NCBI GenBank assembly: GCA_020849855.1
Contig: JADZFO010000015.1
Location: 1-64,000 of the forward strand
Origin: a bacterium
Lineage (GTDB): Bacteria; 4484-113; JAFGCY01
Length of the DNA: 64,000 bases
Reading direction: 5' to 3'
Below are positions 33,871 to 42,354 of this stretch, one piece after another (the first letter of the stretch is position 1; the number at the start of each line of letters is the position of its first letter). Made by a program: the position numbers and the translations under genes. The notes below the pieces were generated by a model. It ran no database searches. It saw only the letters and a program-made list of their open reading frames with translations, and was not told the origin of the DNA.

Positions 33871-35610
33871 ATGAGCGATCTGAAGCACAGCATTGCCGGC
33901 CTGACCCTGCTGGGCGGGCTGGTCCTGGCCCTGGCGGGCTGCGGCGGCTCGCAGGAGGCCGGCGATCTGGACAGGCAGCCCGAACAGCGCAGCGGTTCGG
34001 CGGCGCCGGTCTATGACCTCGACTTTGACGGCCGCACGGACAAGCCGGCCCAGGTTATGGCCCTGCCCGGCGCGAACTACAGCGTCGAGCCCCTGCTGAC
34101 GGTGGGCGACGAGATCCCCCTGCTGACCGGCGACTACCCGGCCGGCAAGGCCCACAAGAAGCGCACCTATGCGCTGCCCGGCATCCCTGACGGCCTTGGC
34201 ATCAAGAAGCAGGGCAACAATTACTGGGTCTGGTGCAACCATGAGATCTCCAGCAGTGGAGGCAGCCGCTACAGCGACACGGTCAGCGGCATGATCAAGG
34301 GCGCGCGGGTCTCGCTGATCAAGCTGGACCGCAACTTCAGCATCATCGCCGGCCGCAACCTGATCGAGTGCGTTTATGACAAGACCGGCCTGATCGGCAC
34401 CGTGGAGCTGAACAGCGACCAGACCGCGGTCAGCCAGAGCGGCACCAGCCTCAGCCGCCTCTGCTCGGCCACGCTCAGCGAGATCTATGGCCAGCCCTTC
34501 TTCTTCAGCGGCGAGGAAAGCACTAATGGCCGCGCGCTGCTGATCGAGACCAGCGGCGATGCCACGGTGATTGATGACGCTGTGAAGATGGCCTATGAGA
34601 ACATCGTCCCGGTCAGCAAGTGGAACGACAAGACCGTGCTGCTGCTGCTGGATGACAGCACTGACCGCTATCTGGTGCTCTACATTGGCAAGCGTCAGGG
34701 CGGCAGCCTGGGCTTCCAGAGCGGCACCTGCTATGTGGCCCAGGTGCAGGTTAACGGCGTCCCGCAGGTGAACACCGCCGGCCTGAACCTGAACGCGCAG
34801 AACACGGTGAAGTGGATTGAAGTGCCGCGCAGCTATGACTTTGACGGCGCCGGCCCCAACCCGCCGCAGGACCTCTACAGCGCCAGCGCGCCCTATTACC
34901 AGTGGGCCGGCACGATCGCCAAGGCCACCATGTTCAAGCGGCCTGAGGACGGCCATGAGGACCCGCGCCGCCCGGGCCAGCTGCACTTCGTCACCACGGG
35001 CAACACGGGGGCTGGCAGCTATGACCTCTATGGCCGGGTCTGGCAGCTGAACCTGGGCAACCAGCCCAGCAAGGACGCCAGCCTGCGTCTGACCTCCATT
35101 GGTGATACCGACTACTACATGAACCCCGACAATGTGGCCATCGACAGCACCGGCAAGTTCTGGCTGCAGGAAGACCCCAGCGGTACCCAGGCCCTGATGC
35201 TGGGCGCCGGCCGCGTCGCCAGCATCTACCGCAGCCCGCTGGGTGCGGACAGCTACGTGCGCCTCTTTGAGGTGAACCAGGACCGCGCGCCCTTCACCGG
35301 CTACGGAATCCCGGGCTTCAAGGACAACCCCTGGGAGACCAGCGGCATCGTGCAGCTGTCTGAGGTGAAGGCCAACGGCCAGGTCGGCCTGCTCTTCGAC
35401 TGCCAGGCCCATGGCTGGGCTGACCCCGACTATGTCGAGGGCGGCCAGCTGATCCTGGCCTTCCCCAAGGGCTTCATCCTGCCCCCGGACAAGGGCGGCA
35501 GCTCGGTGAAGGGCCAGAAGTACGAGATCAAGCCTGAGAACGCTGACGAAAGCACCGGCGATGAGGTAGAGGGACCGGCAGCGGGCCGCACGGTTGCCGC
35601 CGGCAAGTAG
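33871..35610 (+). CDS. PhoX-like (DUF839) lipoprotein
   Basis: About 579 residues. The N-terminus has a lipoprotein signal peptide ending LVLALAGCGG (Cys ~27). The mature part resembles the PhoX/DUF839 beta-propeller phosphatase family: GIKKQGNNYWVWCNHEISS (~115), AGRNLIECVYDKTG, GEESTNGRALLIET, YLVLYIGKRQGGSLGFQ, QLHFVTTGNTGAGSYDLYG (~370), and NPDNVAIDSTGKFWLQEDP (~425). Characterised PhoX enzymes are Ca/Fe-dependent phosphomonoesterases; activity here is inferred from the family only. GAGGAGG about 9 nt before ATG 33871 serves as ribosome binding site. A terminator follows at 35675-35706. Confidence 0.82.
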   Translation: MSDLKHSIAGLTLLGGLVLALAGCGGSQEAGDLDRQPEQRSGSAAPVYDLDFDGRTDKPAQVMALPGANYSVEPLLTVGDEIPLLTGDYPAGKAHKKRTYALPGIPDGLGIKKQGNNYWVWCNHEISSSGGSRYSDTVSGMIKGARVSLIKLDRNFSIIAGRNLIECVYDKTGLIGTVELNSDQTAVSQSGTSLSRLCSATLSEIYGQPFFFSGEESTNGRALLIETSGDATVIDDAVKMAYENIVPVSKWNDKTVLLLLDDSTDRYLVLYIGKRQGGSLGFQSGTCYVAQVQVNGVPQVNTAGLNLNAQNTVKWIEVPRSYDFDGAGPNPPQDLYSASAPYYQWAGTIAKATMFKRPEDGHEDPRRPGQLHFVTTGNTGAGSYDLYGRVWQLNLGNQPSKDASLRLTSIGDTDYYMNPDNVAIDSTGKFWLQEDPSGTQALMLGAGRVASIYRSPLGADSYVRLFEVNQDRAPFTGYGIPGFKDNPWETSGIVQLSEVKANGQVGLLFDCQAHGWADPDYVEGGQLILAFPKGFILPPDKGGSSVKGQKYEIKPENADESTGDEVEGPAAGRTVAAGK

Positions 35611-35674
35611 CTGCCTGCCGACCAGCGCCGCATAAGCAAGCTTACTGAGACAAGGATAAGCGTCTGCCAGGACT

Positions 35675-35706
35675 GGGCCGGAGCGGAAGAAAGCTCCGGC
35701 CCTTTT
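35675..35706 (+). terminator. rho-independent terminator after the PhoX-like gene
   Basis: GGGCCGGAGC-GGAAGAAA-GCTCCGGCCC followed by TTTT: a perfect 10-bp stem and U-tract 65 nt after the stop codon. Confidence 0.9.
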
Positions 35707-35786
35707 GCTTACCTGTGGGCGCAGCAGAGTCAGGCCCAGGCAGGATGGGACTCTGTGACTTCGGAGCCGGAGCAATAGTCAATCGC

Positions 35787-36515
35787 TCAGGCGCTCGCGG
35801 CCGCCATTTCCTCGAGGCTTTTGCGCAGATGTTCTCGTAACTCGTCTGCATGGCTCAGCCAGAAATAGTGCCCGGCGCCTGGAATCTCCACATACTTCCC
35901 CTGCGGCAGCAGGCTGGCGGTCTGCTGGATCGGCCAGTTGGGTCGGATGTCATTGCCGGCAGCGATGAACAGTGCCGGGATCTGCAGGTCGGCCAGTTCG
36001 CGCAGCAGGGCCGGGCGTTTGATGTACTCGCGCCAGGTCTTATTGCCGATGCGGTTAACCTCCGGGTCGGCGTTGAAGACGATCCCGCCATCATCCTCAC
36101 CACGCTCAGCCTTGTTACGGTGGTAGTCCTCGGCCCAGGAGCGGTCGTTAAGCAGGCTGCCGCCGCAGATGCTCAGCAGGCCGCTGGCGCGGCCGGGGTG
36201 GGCCAGGGCATAGGCCAGCGCGAGGCCGGGGCCGAAGCTGTGCCCGCCAAGCAGCATCCGCTCGAAGCCAAAGTGCGCGCGGATCGCCTCGGCATCAGCA
36301 ATGGTGGTCTCGATGCCGTAGTTGCCGTCCCAGTCGCTGCCCCCGCAGCCCCGGGGCTCGAAGCGCACTACCGTCCAGAGGTCGCTGAGCATCCCCGCCA
36401 CCGGGCCGAGGTAGTCAGAGCAGCCCGGGCCGCCGTTGAACAGCAGCAGCGGGATGCCACTGCCCTCCGAGATCACTCGCAGGCGGGCGCCGTTGATGTT
36501 GAGAAGCTCGTCCAC
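35787..36515 (-). CDS. alpha/beta hydrolase, proline iminopeptidase-like
   Basis: A 242-residue alpha/beta-fold hydrolase. Oxyanion loop LLLFNGGPGCSDY (~24-36), nucleophile elbow LLGGHSFGPGLALAYA (GHSFG, Ser ~94), acid in FIAAGNDIRPN (~187) and His in PGAGHYFWLSH (~217). The GGPG loop and RFEPRGCGGSD resemble proline iminopeptidases and related peptidases; other ester or amide substrates are possible. The GTG start (36515) lies 6 nt after minus-strand CATAAT (36522-36527), again a leaderless layout. It is divergent from the GxxExxY gene. Confidence 0.85.
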   Translation of the reverse strand: MDELLNINGARLRVISEGSGIPLLLFNGGPGCSDYLGPVAGMLSDLWTVVRFEPRGCGGSDWDGNYGIETTIADAEAIRAHFGFERMLLGGHSFGPGLALAYALAHPGRASGLLSICGGSLLNDRSWAEDYHRNKAERGEDDGGIVFNADPEVNRIGNKTWREYIKRPALLRELADLQIPALFIAAGNDIRPNWPIQQTASLLPQGKYVEIPGAGHYFWLSHADELREHLRKSLEEMAAASA

Positions 36516-36610
36516 GCGCTGATTATGCAGCCACAGCCAACTGATGGTAAGCTATACGTCTGAATAGTGGTACGCCCAGCGGAGCAGAACTGTCGACCCT
36601 CGGCAACAAG

Positions 36611-36955
36611 GTGCTGCGCGCGGCGCGGGAGGTGCACAGCGAGCTGGGGCCGGGTCTGCTGGAGTCGGCCTATGAGATGTGCCTGTGCCATGAGCTGGCT
36701 CTGCTGGGCCTAGAGTTCCGGCGCCAGATCCCCCTGCCGCTGGAGTACAAAGGCATCCGCCTGGCCTGCGGTTACCGGATGGACCTGCTGGTGGAGGGCT
36801 GCCTGATTGTGGAGGTGAAGTCCACTGATGGCATCTGGCGTCTGCACGAAGCGCAGCTTCTGACTTATATGCGCATCAGCCGGATCCCCTGCGGCCTGCT
36901 GATCAACTTCAACTCGGCCAGCCTGAAAGAGGGCATACGGCAGGTTGGTTTCTAG
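36611..36955 (+). CDS. GxxExxY family protein
   Basis: A 114-residue protein of the GxxExxY family (restriction-endonuclease-like fold, function unknown, found in many environmental bacteria). Visible: REVHSELGPGLLESAYEMCL (the GxxExxY motif GLLESAY), the charged core YRMDLLVEGCLIVEVKS (D..E.K nuclease-like residues), and LLINFNSASLKEGI. GTG 36611 is the first normal start codon, but the reading frame and family-like residues (ELSTLGNK) continue upstream to about 36587, where only CTG codons are available. The real N-terminus may therefore lie at a CTG or be damaged. Confidence 0.85.
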   Translation: MLRAAREVHSELGPGLLESAYEMCLCHELALLGLEFRRQIPLPLEYKGIRLACGYRMDLLVEGCLIVEVKSTDGIWRLHEAQLLTYMRISRIPCGLLINFNSASLKEGIRQVGF

Positions 36956-36975
36956 TGCGACGCCAGCAGGTGGAT

Positions 36976-37031
36976 GACGCCACCAGGGGGTGGCGCTACT
37001 GAGATGACGCCGCCAACGTGGGTGGCGCTAC
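36976..37031. repeat. two tandem palindromes upstream of trmFO
   Basis: GACGCCACC-AGGG-GGTGGCG with tail CTAC (36976-36999) and GACGCCGCC-AACGTG-GGTGGCG with tail CTAC (37006-37031). They lie between the GxxExxY stop codon and the trmFO -10 box. Confidence 0.75.
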
Positions 37032-37048
37032 TTGTATCATTCATCCCC

Positions 37049-38395
37049 TTGCCTGAGCCTGTGATCATTGTGGGAGGCGGCCTGGCCGGCTCGGAAGCCG
37101 CGCTGCAGCTGGCCGCGCGCGGTGTGGCCTGCGAGCTCTGGGAGCAGCGCCTGAGCGGGCCGCAGCGCCCCGACGGCAGCCCCTGGACCCCGGCGCATGT
37201 CTCGGCCGGTCTTGCCGAGCTGGTTTGCAGCAACAGCTTTAAGAGCACAGAGCCTGTCCGGGCGCCGGGCCTGTTGAAGCAGGAGCTGCGGCTGCTGGGC
37301 TGCCGCCTGCTGAAGCTGGCGGATGAGGCCGCGCTGCCCGGCGGCGCGGCGCTGGTGGTGGACCGCGAGCGCTTCAGCGAGCTGGTCACCAGCGCCGTTA
37401 GAAGCGAACCGCTTGTCAGTCTGCGTGAGGGTGAGTATGCCGAGCTGCAGGCGGACTGCGACCGCGGCCGGCACATCATCCTGGCCTCAGGCCCGCTGAG
37501 CAGCGATGCCCTCTGGTCGCAGCTCTCGGCACTGGTGGGCGGCGAGCGCCTGTATTTCTATGACGCGACCTCGCCGGTAGTCGCAGCCGAGAGCGTGGAC
37601 CCCGAGCACAGCTTTGCCCACAGCCGCTATGACAAGGGCGAGGGCGATGATTACACCAACTGCCCGCTGGACAAGGAGCAGTACCTGGCCTTCCGCGAGG
37701 CCCTGACCAGCGCGGAGGTGTACCCGATACACGGCGGGGATGACTACAAGCTCTTTGAAGGCTGCCTGCCTATTGAGGAGCTGGCGGCGCGCGGCAGGGA
37801 CACCATGCGCTATGGGCCGCTGAAGGGCGCCGGGCTGGAAGACCCGCGTACCGGCCGCTGGCCCTACAGCGCCGTGCAGCTGCGCTGGGAGGACGCCTTC
37901 CACAGCGCCATGTCGCTGGTAGGCTTCCAGACGCGCCTGCGCTATGGCGAACAGGAACGCGTCTTTGGCATGATCCCGGCGCTGGCGAAGGCGAAGTTCA
38001 TCCGCTATGGCCGCATGCACCGCAACTGCTATGTGGAGGCCCCGCGGGTATTGCAGCCGACCCTGCAGCTTAACTATGAGCCGCGGGTGATGCTGGCGGG
38101 CCAGATCACCGGGCTGGAGGGCTACCTCAGCGCGGTGGCAACCGGGCTGTGGGCCGGGCAGAACATGGCGCGGCTTGTGCTGGGCGCTGAGCCGCTGGTG
38201 GCGCCTGAAGGCTCCTGCCTGGGCTCGATGCTGCGCTTCATGTCCAACCCCGCGCACAAGAAGTATGCGCCCACGGGCTTCCAATTTGGCATGCACACCT
38301 GGCTGCCGGCGAAGATGCAGGCCCAGGCCAAGATGGAGCTTATCCTTCAGAGAGCGGAAGATGCCTGGGCGCAGATGCTGCAGACCACTGGCTAG
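37049..38395 (+). CDS. trmFO: methylenetetrahydrofolate--tRNA-(uracil-54-C5)-methyltransferase
   Basis: TrmFO uses FAD and methylenetetrahydrofolate to make ribothymidine at tRNA position 54. N-terminal FAD-binding motif PVIIVGGGLAGSEAALQLA, then HVSAGLAELVCSNSFKS (~53), LPGGAALVVDRERFS, YDATSPVVAAESVD (~165), YTNCPLDKEQYLAF (Cys in the active site region, ~195), IEELAARGRDTMRYGPLKG, and the C-terminal AGQITGLEGYLSAVATGL. The TTG start at 37049 gives LPEPVIIVGGG, which matches family N-termini; TATCAT (37035-37040) ends 8 nt before it. Upstream in-frame starts would be encoded by the palindromic repeats. Confidence 0.95.
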   Translation: MPEPVIIVGGGLAGSEAALQLAARGVACELWEQRLSGPQRPDGSPWTPAHVSAGLAELVCSNSFKSTEPVRAPGLLKQELRLLGCRLLKLADEAALPGGAALVVDRERFSELVTSAVRSEPLVSLREGEYAELQADCDRGRHIILASGPLSSDALWSQLSALVGGERLYFYDATSPVVAAESVDPEHSFAHSRYDKGEGDDYTNCPLDKEQYLAFREALTSAEVYPIHGGDDYKLFEGCLPIEELAARGRDTMRYGPLKGAGLEDPRTGRWPYSAVQLRWEDAFHSAMSLVGFQTRLRYGEQERVFGMIPALAKAKFIRYGRMHRNCYVEAPRVLQPTLQLNYEPRVMLAGQITGLEGYLSAVATGLWAGQNMARLVLGAEPLVAPEGSCLGSMLRFMSNPAHKKYAPTGFQFGMHTWLPAKMQAQAKMELILQRAEDAWAQMLQTTG

Positions 38396-38421
38396 CGGTT
38401 CATATCGTTTGTAACTGCTGT

Positions 38422-38521
38422 GATGGTCGATTGTCGAAAGTCGATGGTCGAATGTGACTGAAGACAGCATCCGCGAGATTTGCATCCAGGCTTTGGACCA
38501 AAGACCTTCGACCTTCGACCA
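38422..38521. repeat. second TCGAC two-arm element
   Basis: One arm (38422-38453) carries GATGGTCGATTGTCGAAAGTCGATGGTCGA-type units, and the other (38497-38521) carries GACCTTCGACCTTCGACC. The centre contains TTTGCATCCAGG. In reverse complement it follows the same order as the element at 27648-27848. It separates the convergent trmFO and membrane protein genes. Confidence 0.65.
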
Positions 38522-38534
38522 CTGAAAAGAAGTA

Positions 38535-39236
38535 CTAAGCCACGGCTGTTGCCTCATCTTCATCGTCCTGCTCAAACTGCATGTCGCGCTCCAATGGTCG
38601 CTCGCGGCTGGCTTTCCAGGCCGCGAAGAAGTCGCCAAGCGCCTGGCCGCGGGCGGCCATCAGCAGGCGGTCGTAGCCAATGACTCCCAGCAGCAGGGCG
38701 CAGATCAGCAGCGCGAATGGCGTGGGCTGCCGCAGGCCGGCGCCCATCACACTGGCGCCCAGTGCGATGAATGCCGGCAGGGCCAGCAGCATGGCCAGGC
38801 GGCTGAGCATGATGAAGCCGAAGCGCCGGCCAAAGGGGCTGTCGGTCGGCAGTGCGAGCGCCTGGTACCAGACCGCCACCTGCCGCAGCTGCCCGCTGAG
38901 GCTGCGGGCCTCACGCGGGGCATAGAACCACAGCAGCCAGTGCTGGCGCAGGTCGGCGCGCAGGCGGCTGACGGCGTCGCGCTCGATCAGCACCGTGCTG
39001 AGCAGGCGCTCGCCGAGGCCGTTCCATACTTCGCGGTAGATGCGTACGGCTTCGTGGTCCCCCAGCGCCAGCGCGCCGAAGGGGGCCAGGATGGCCAGAC
39101 CGGCCTCGATGAAGTACATTCCGGGCGGATCGGGGACACGCAGCAGGAACTCGCCCAGCAGCAAAAACTCCATGCCAAGCCAGAGGCTGACCCAGCCCAG
39201 AAAGAAGTGCAGGCGGCTGATGCCGGAGAAACGCAT
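38535..39236 (-). CDS. membrane protein of unknown function
   Basis: About 233 residues with four hydrophobic segments: ~12-30 (LGWVSLWLGMEFLLLG), ~43-60 (AGLAILAPFGALALG), ~148-165 (LAMLLALPAFIALGASV) and ~173-190 (ALLICALLLGVIGY). The middle ~85 residues form an amphipathic, Arg/Leu-rich cytoplasmic-type domain (LIERDAVSRLRADLRQHW). The tail is acidic. No family recognised. ATG 39236 follows minus-strand TATTCT (39245-39250) by 8 nt. Confidence 0.7.
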   Translation of the reverse strand: MRFSGISRLHFFLGWVSLWLGMEFLLLGEFLLRVPDPPGMYFIEAGLAILAPFGALALGDHEAVRIYREVWNGLGERLLSTVLIERDAVSRLRADLRQHWLLWFYAPREARSLSGQLRQVAVWYQALALPTDSPFGRRFGFIMLSRLAMLLALPAFIALGASVMGAGLRQPTPFALLICALLLGVIGYDRLLMAARGQALGDFFAAWKASRERPLERDMQFEQDDEDEATAVA

Positions 39237-39325
39237 CAATGTTAAGAATACACTGGCAGATATCTGTTCATTCCTGGCCGCAAGCGCGATAATACGCGCC
39301 GACCTTATCCTCGGGAGTTGCCCCC

Positions 39326-40315
39326 TTGAGCCCCTCTGTCCAGAAGATCCTCGTGGTCGGTGCCGCCGGCCAGATTGGAACCGAACTCACCGTTGCCCTG
39401 CGCGCCAGGTATGGTGCTGACAACGTGATCGCCAGCGACCTGCGCCGCCTGGGCGGGCCGATCGCCGAAGTCGGGCCGTATCTGACACTCGACATCACCA
39501 GCCGCGCCGAGCTGGACAAGGCGATCATCGCCCACGACATCGATACGATCATCAACATGGCCGCCATACTCTCCAGTGATGGCGAGAAAAACCCGCAGCT
39601 GGCCTGGAATGTCAACATCAACGGGCTTTACAACACCCTGGAAGCCGCGCGCGAGCACAAGCTGACCCGGGTGCTCTGCCCCAGCAGCATCGCCGCCTTC
39701 GGGCCAAACACACCCAAGGAGAACACTCCGCAGGAGACCATCCTGGGGCCGACGACGATGTACGGCATCACCAAGGTGACCGGCGAGCTGCTGTGCGACT
39801 ATTACTTCCGCCGCTTTGGCGTGGACGCGCGCGGCCTGCGCTATCCCGGCATCATCAGCAGCGAGGTGCTGCCCAGCGGCGGAACCACGGACTACGCGGT
39901 GGAGATCTTCTACCACGCCGTCGAGAAGGGCAGCTATGCCTGTTTCCTTGGCCCGGAAAGCGCGCTGCCGATGATGTACATGCCGGACTGCCTGAAGTGC
40001 ACCATGGACCTGCTAGCCGCGCCGGTGGAGAACCTGAAGCACCATGGCGACTTCAACGTGGCGGCGATGAGCTTCACCCCGGAGGAGCTGGCGGCGGAGA
40101 TCCGCAGGCACCTGCCGGACTTCAAACTGAGCTATGAGATCGACCCGCGGCGCCAGAGCATTGCCGACTCCTGGCCGCGCAGTATTGATGACAGATGCGC
40201 CCGCGAGGAGTGGGGCTGGAAGCCATCCTTTGACCTGCCGGCTATGGTTGCAGACATGCTGGAAAGACTGTCGGCCCGCCACAATGCCGGCAAGCTCTAT
40301 GAGGCCGGGGCCTGA
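39326..40315 (+). CDS. L-threonine 3-dehydrogenase, short-chain (SDR) type
   Basis: An extended SDR protein of about 329 residues: NAD motif KILVVGAAGQIGTEL, VIASDLRRLGG, catalytic PSSIAAFGP and MYGITKVTGELL (Tyr-x3-Lys, ~148). The stretches LRYPGIISSEVLPSGGTTDY and AVEIFYHAVEKG are typical of the UDP-galactose-epimerase-like threonine dehydrogenases. It would oxidise threonine to 2-amino-3-ketobutyrate, which the Kbl enzyme encoded at 41038 cleaves to glycine and acetyl-CoA. TTG 39326 has CGGGAG about 9 nt upstream, with GATAAT at 39288-39293. Confidence 0.88.
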   Translation: MSPSVQKILVVGAAGQIGTELTVALRARYGADNVIASDLRRLGGPIAEVGPYLTLDITSRAELDKAIIAHDIDTIINMAAILSSDGEKNPQLAWNVNINGLYNTLEAAREHKLTRVLCPSSIAAFGPNTPKENTPQETILGPTTMYGITKVTGELLCDYYFRRFGVDARGLRYPGIISSEVLPSGGTTDYAVEIFYHAVEKGSYACFLGPESALPMMYMPDCLKCTMDLLAAPVENLKHHGDFNVAAMSFTPEELAAEIRRHLPDFKLSYEIDPRRQSIADSWPRSIDDRCAREEWGWKPSFDLPAMVADMLERLSARHNAGKLYEAGA

Positions 40316-40355
40316 GCGACTGGACCAGCCAGGCAGCAAGCCAGGCGCCAGATGC

Positions 40356-40946
40356 CTAGCGCAGGGGGCTGACCTGGCGCTCCGCGCTCAGTGGCTGGGC
40401 CAGCTCCAGCACGCGGTCGCGGTAGTCCATGGCGGCTTCGCTGAGCAGCTTGTCCAGCATGCGCCGCATTTCCTCGGTATAGGCCGGGTGGCCGTCCTCG
40501 GTCTCTCCAAGCACCTTGGGGAACATCTCGTGCATTTTGGCCTCGGTGTCCGGCTCGCAGCGGATCAGCTGCAGGCCGCCGCCCAGGTCCTCAAAGGCGT
40601 AACTGAAGATGATCACGTAGGTCACTGCCAGACCGGGGATGACCCGGGGACGGTATGCGATGTAGTAACGCAGCTTGCTGCTGCTGGGCGGCGGGGTTGG
40701 CAGGCTGGCCTGCCAGTCGCGCACTGAAAAGCCCGGCGCCCGCACCGGTTCTTCCAGGGCCAGGCTGACATCCTCGCTGTAGCCCAGCTGAGCCAGGCGC
40801 TCGTTTTCCTTGTTAACCCAGGCTTCCAGCACAGCGCGGAAGCCCTGGTCCAGACGGCGCAGTTCATCGCCCAGGGCCTGGGCTTCTTCCTCGCGCTGGG
40901 CCACAACGCGTCTGAGTTCGTTGTAAATCTCAATGTGGTCGCTCAT
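40356..40946 (-). CDS. hypothetical coiled-coil protein between tdh and kbl
   Basis: A 196-residue soluble protein. Residues ~5-60 form a likely coiled-coil (LRRVVAQREEEAQALGDELR); the middle has a hydrophobic core segment VIPGLAVTYVIIFSYAFEDL, and the end is helical and acidic. A GGGAG ribosome binding sequence lies about 8 nt upstream of ATG 40946. It is transcribed against its two neighbours. No family recognised and no sign that it acts in threonine breakdown. Confidence 0.7.
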   Translation of the reverse strand: MSDHIEIYNELRRVVAQREEEAQALGDELRRLDQGFRAVLEAWVNKENERLAQLGYSEDVSLALEEPVRAPGFSVRDWQASLPTPPPSSSKLRYYIAYRPRVIPGLAVTYVIIFSYAFEDLGGGLQLIRCEPDTEAKMHEMFPKVLGETEDGHPAYTEEMRRMLDKLLSEAAMDYRDRVLELAQPLSAERQVSPLR

Positions 40947-41037
40947 ACTGCAGCTCCCTGCTTTCCAGCTTCACACATGAGCTTTGACCCGCCGGCGGGC
41001 GGGCCGGTTCGCGGACGGCGTTAAGTAGAATAGTCAC

Positions 41038-42258
41038 ATGTACGGAGACGTGAAGCAACAACTGCAGGCTGAACTCAGCGAGATCCGCGAGGCCGGCCTA
41101 TACAAGGGCGAACGCATCATCGTCAGCCCTCAGGGAGCCGAAATAAAGGTAGCCAACGGCAATGGGGGCCAGGAAGTGCTGAACTTCTGCGCCAACAACT
41201 ACCTTGGCCTTGGCGACCACCCGGCGCTGATTGAAGCGGCGATCGAGGGCCTGCGCACGCATGGCTATGGCATGTCATCGGTGCGCTTCATCTGCGGGAC
41301 CCAGGACATCCACAAGCAGCTTGAGCAGAAGCTCAGCACCTTCCTGGGCACTGAGGACACCATCCTCTACAGCTCCTGCTTCGATGCCAATGGTGGCCTC
41401 TTTGAGACCCTGATGGGCGAGCAGGATGCCATCGTCAGCGATGCCCTGAACCACGCCAGCATCATCGACGGCATCCGCCTGAGCAAGGCCATGCGCTACC
41501 GCTACAACAACTGCGACATGGACGACCTGAAGGCCAAGCTGGATGAGGCGAAGGCCGCCGGCGCCCGGCGCATTATGATTGCCACAGACGGTGTGTTCAG
41601 CATGGACGGATTCATCGCCCCGCTGGACAAGATCGCCCAGCTGGCCGACGAGTATGGCGCGCTGCTGATGGTGGATGACAGCCATGCCAGCGGCTTCATT
41701 GGAAAGACCGGCCGCGGCACGCATGAGCACAACGGCGTGATGGGCCGCGTGGACATCATCACGACCACGCTGGGCAAGGCCCTGGGCGGGGCCAGCGGCG
41801 GCGCCACCAGCGGCCGCGCGGAGATTATCGAGTTCCTGCGCCAGAAGAGCCGGCCCTACCTCTTCAGCAACACAGTGCCGCCGCCGATCATCTGCGCGGC
41901 GATCAAGTGCATCGACCTGCTCAGCGAGAGCACGGCCCTGCGCGATAAGCTGGAGTGGAACACGCAGTATTTCCGCGAGCAGATGACGGCCGCCGGCTTC
42001 GACATCCGCCCGGGGGTGCATCCGATCTGCCCGATCATGCTGGGGGATGCAAAGCTGGCCGCGGACATCGCCCGCGACATGCTGGCCGAGGGGATCTATG
42101 TCATCGGCTTCAGCTTCCCGGTGGTGCCCAGGGGCGCGGCGCGCATCCGTGTGCAGATCAGCGCGGCGCATGAAAAGGAGCACCTGGACCGCGCCATTGC
42201 GGCCTTCACCAAGGTGGGCGCGAGCTATGGCGTGCTGAAGGCCGGCGCGGCAGGTTAA
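41038..42258 (+). CDS. kbl: glycine C-acetyltransferase (2-amino-3-ketobutyrate CoA ligase)
   Basis: A PLP-dependent alpha-oxoamine synthase of about 406 residues that cleaves 2-amino-3-ketobutyrate with CoA into glycine and acetyl-CoA. Visible: [20 protein letters not shown] (~48), [17 protein letters not shown] (~80), [19 protein letters not shown] (~208, PLP-contacting Asp/His), the Schiff-base lysine in [15 protein letters not shown] (~245), and [18 protein letters not shown] near the end. TAGAAT (41026-41031) ends 6 nt before ATG 41038 (leaderless type). It forms a functional pair with the threonine dehydrogenase gene at 39326. A strong terminator follows. Confidence 0.95.
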   Translation: MYGDVKQQLQAELSEIREAGLYKGERIIVSPQGAEIKVANGNGGQEVLNFCANNYLGLGDHPALIEAAIEGLRTHGYGMSSVRFICGTQDIHKQLEQKLSTFLGTEDTILYSSCFDANGGLFETLMGEQDAIVSDALNHASIIDGIRLSKAMRYRYNNCDMDDLKAKLDEAKAAGARRIMIATDGVFSMDGFIAPLDKIAQLADEYGALLMVDDSHASGFIGKTGRGTHEHNGVMGRVDIITTTLGKALGGASGGATSGRAEIIEFLRQKSRPYLFSNTVPPPIICAAIKCIDLLSESTALRDKLEWNTQYFREQMTAAGFDIRPGVHPICPIMLGDAKLAADIARDMLAEGIYVIGFSFPVVPRGAARIRVQISAAHEKEHLDRAIAAFTKVGASYGVLKAGAAG

Positions 42259-42303
42259 GCCGGCCTTATCCGAGGCTGGGCGGCGAGTACAAGCAAGTGC
42301 AAA

Positions 42304-42335
42304 GACAAAGGGCGGGGGAGACCCCGCCCTTTGTC
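42304..42335. terminator. bidirectional rho-independent terminator between kbl and the lipoprotein gene
   Basis: A perfect 14-bp stem (GACAAAGGGCGGGG / CCCCGCCCTTTGTC, loop GAGA) with A-rich and T-rich flanks within the stem. It can serve both convergent genes. Confidence 0.85.
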
Positions 42336-42354
42336 TTGGTCGCTTGAAGACGTA

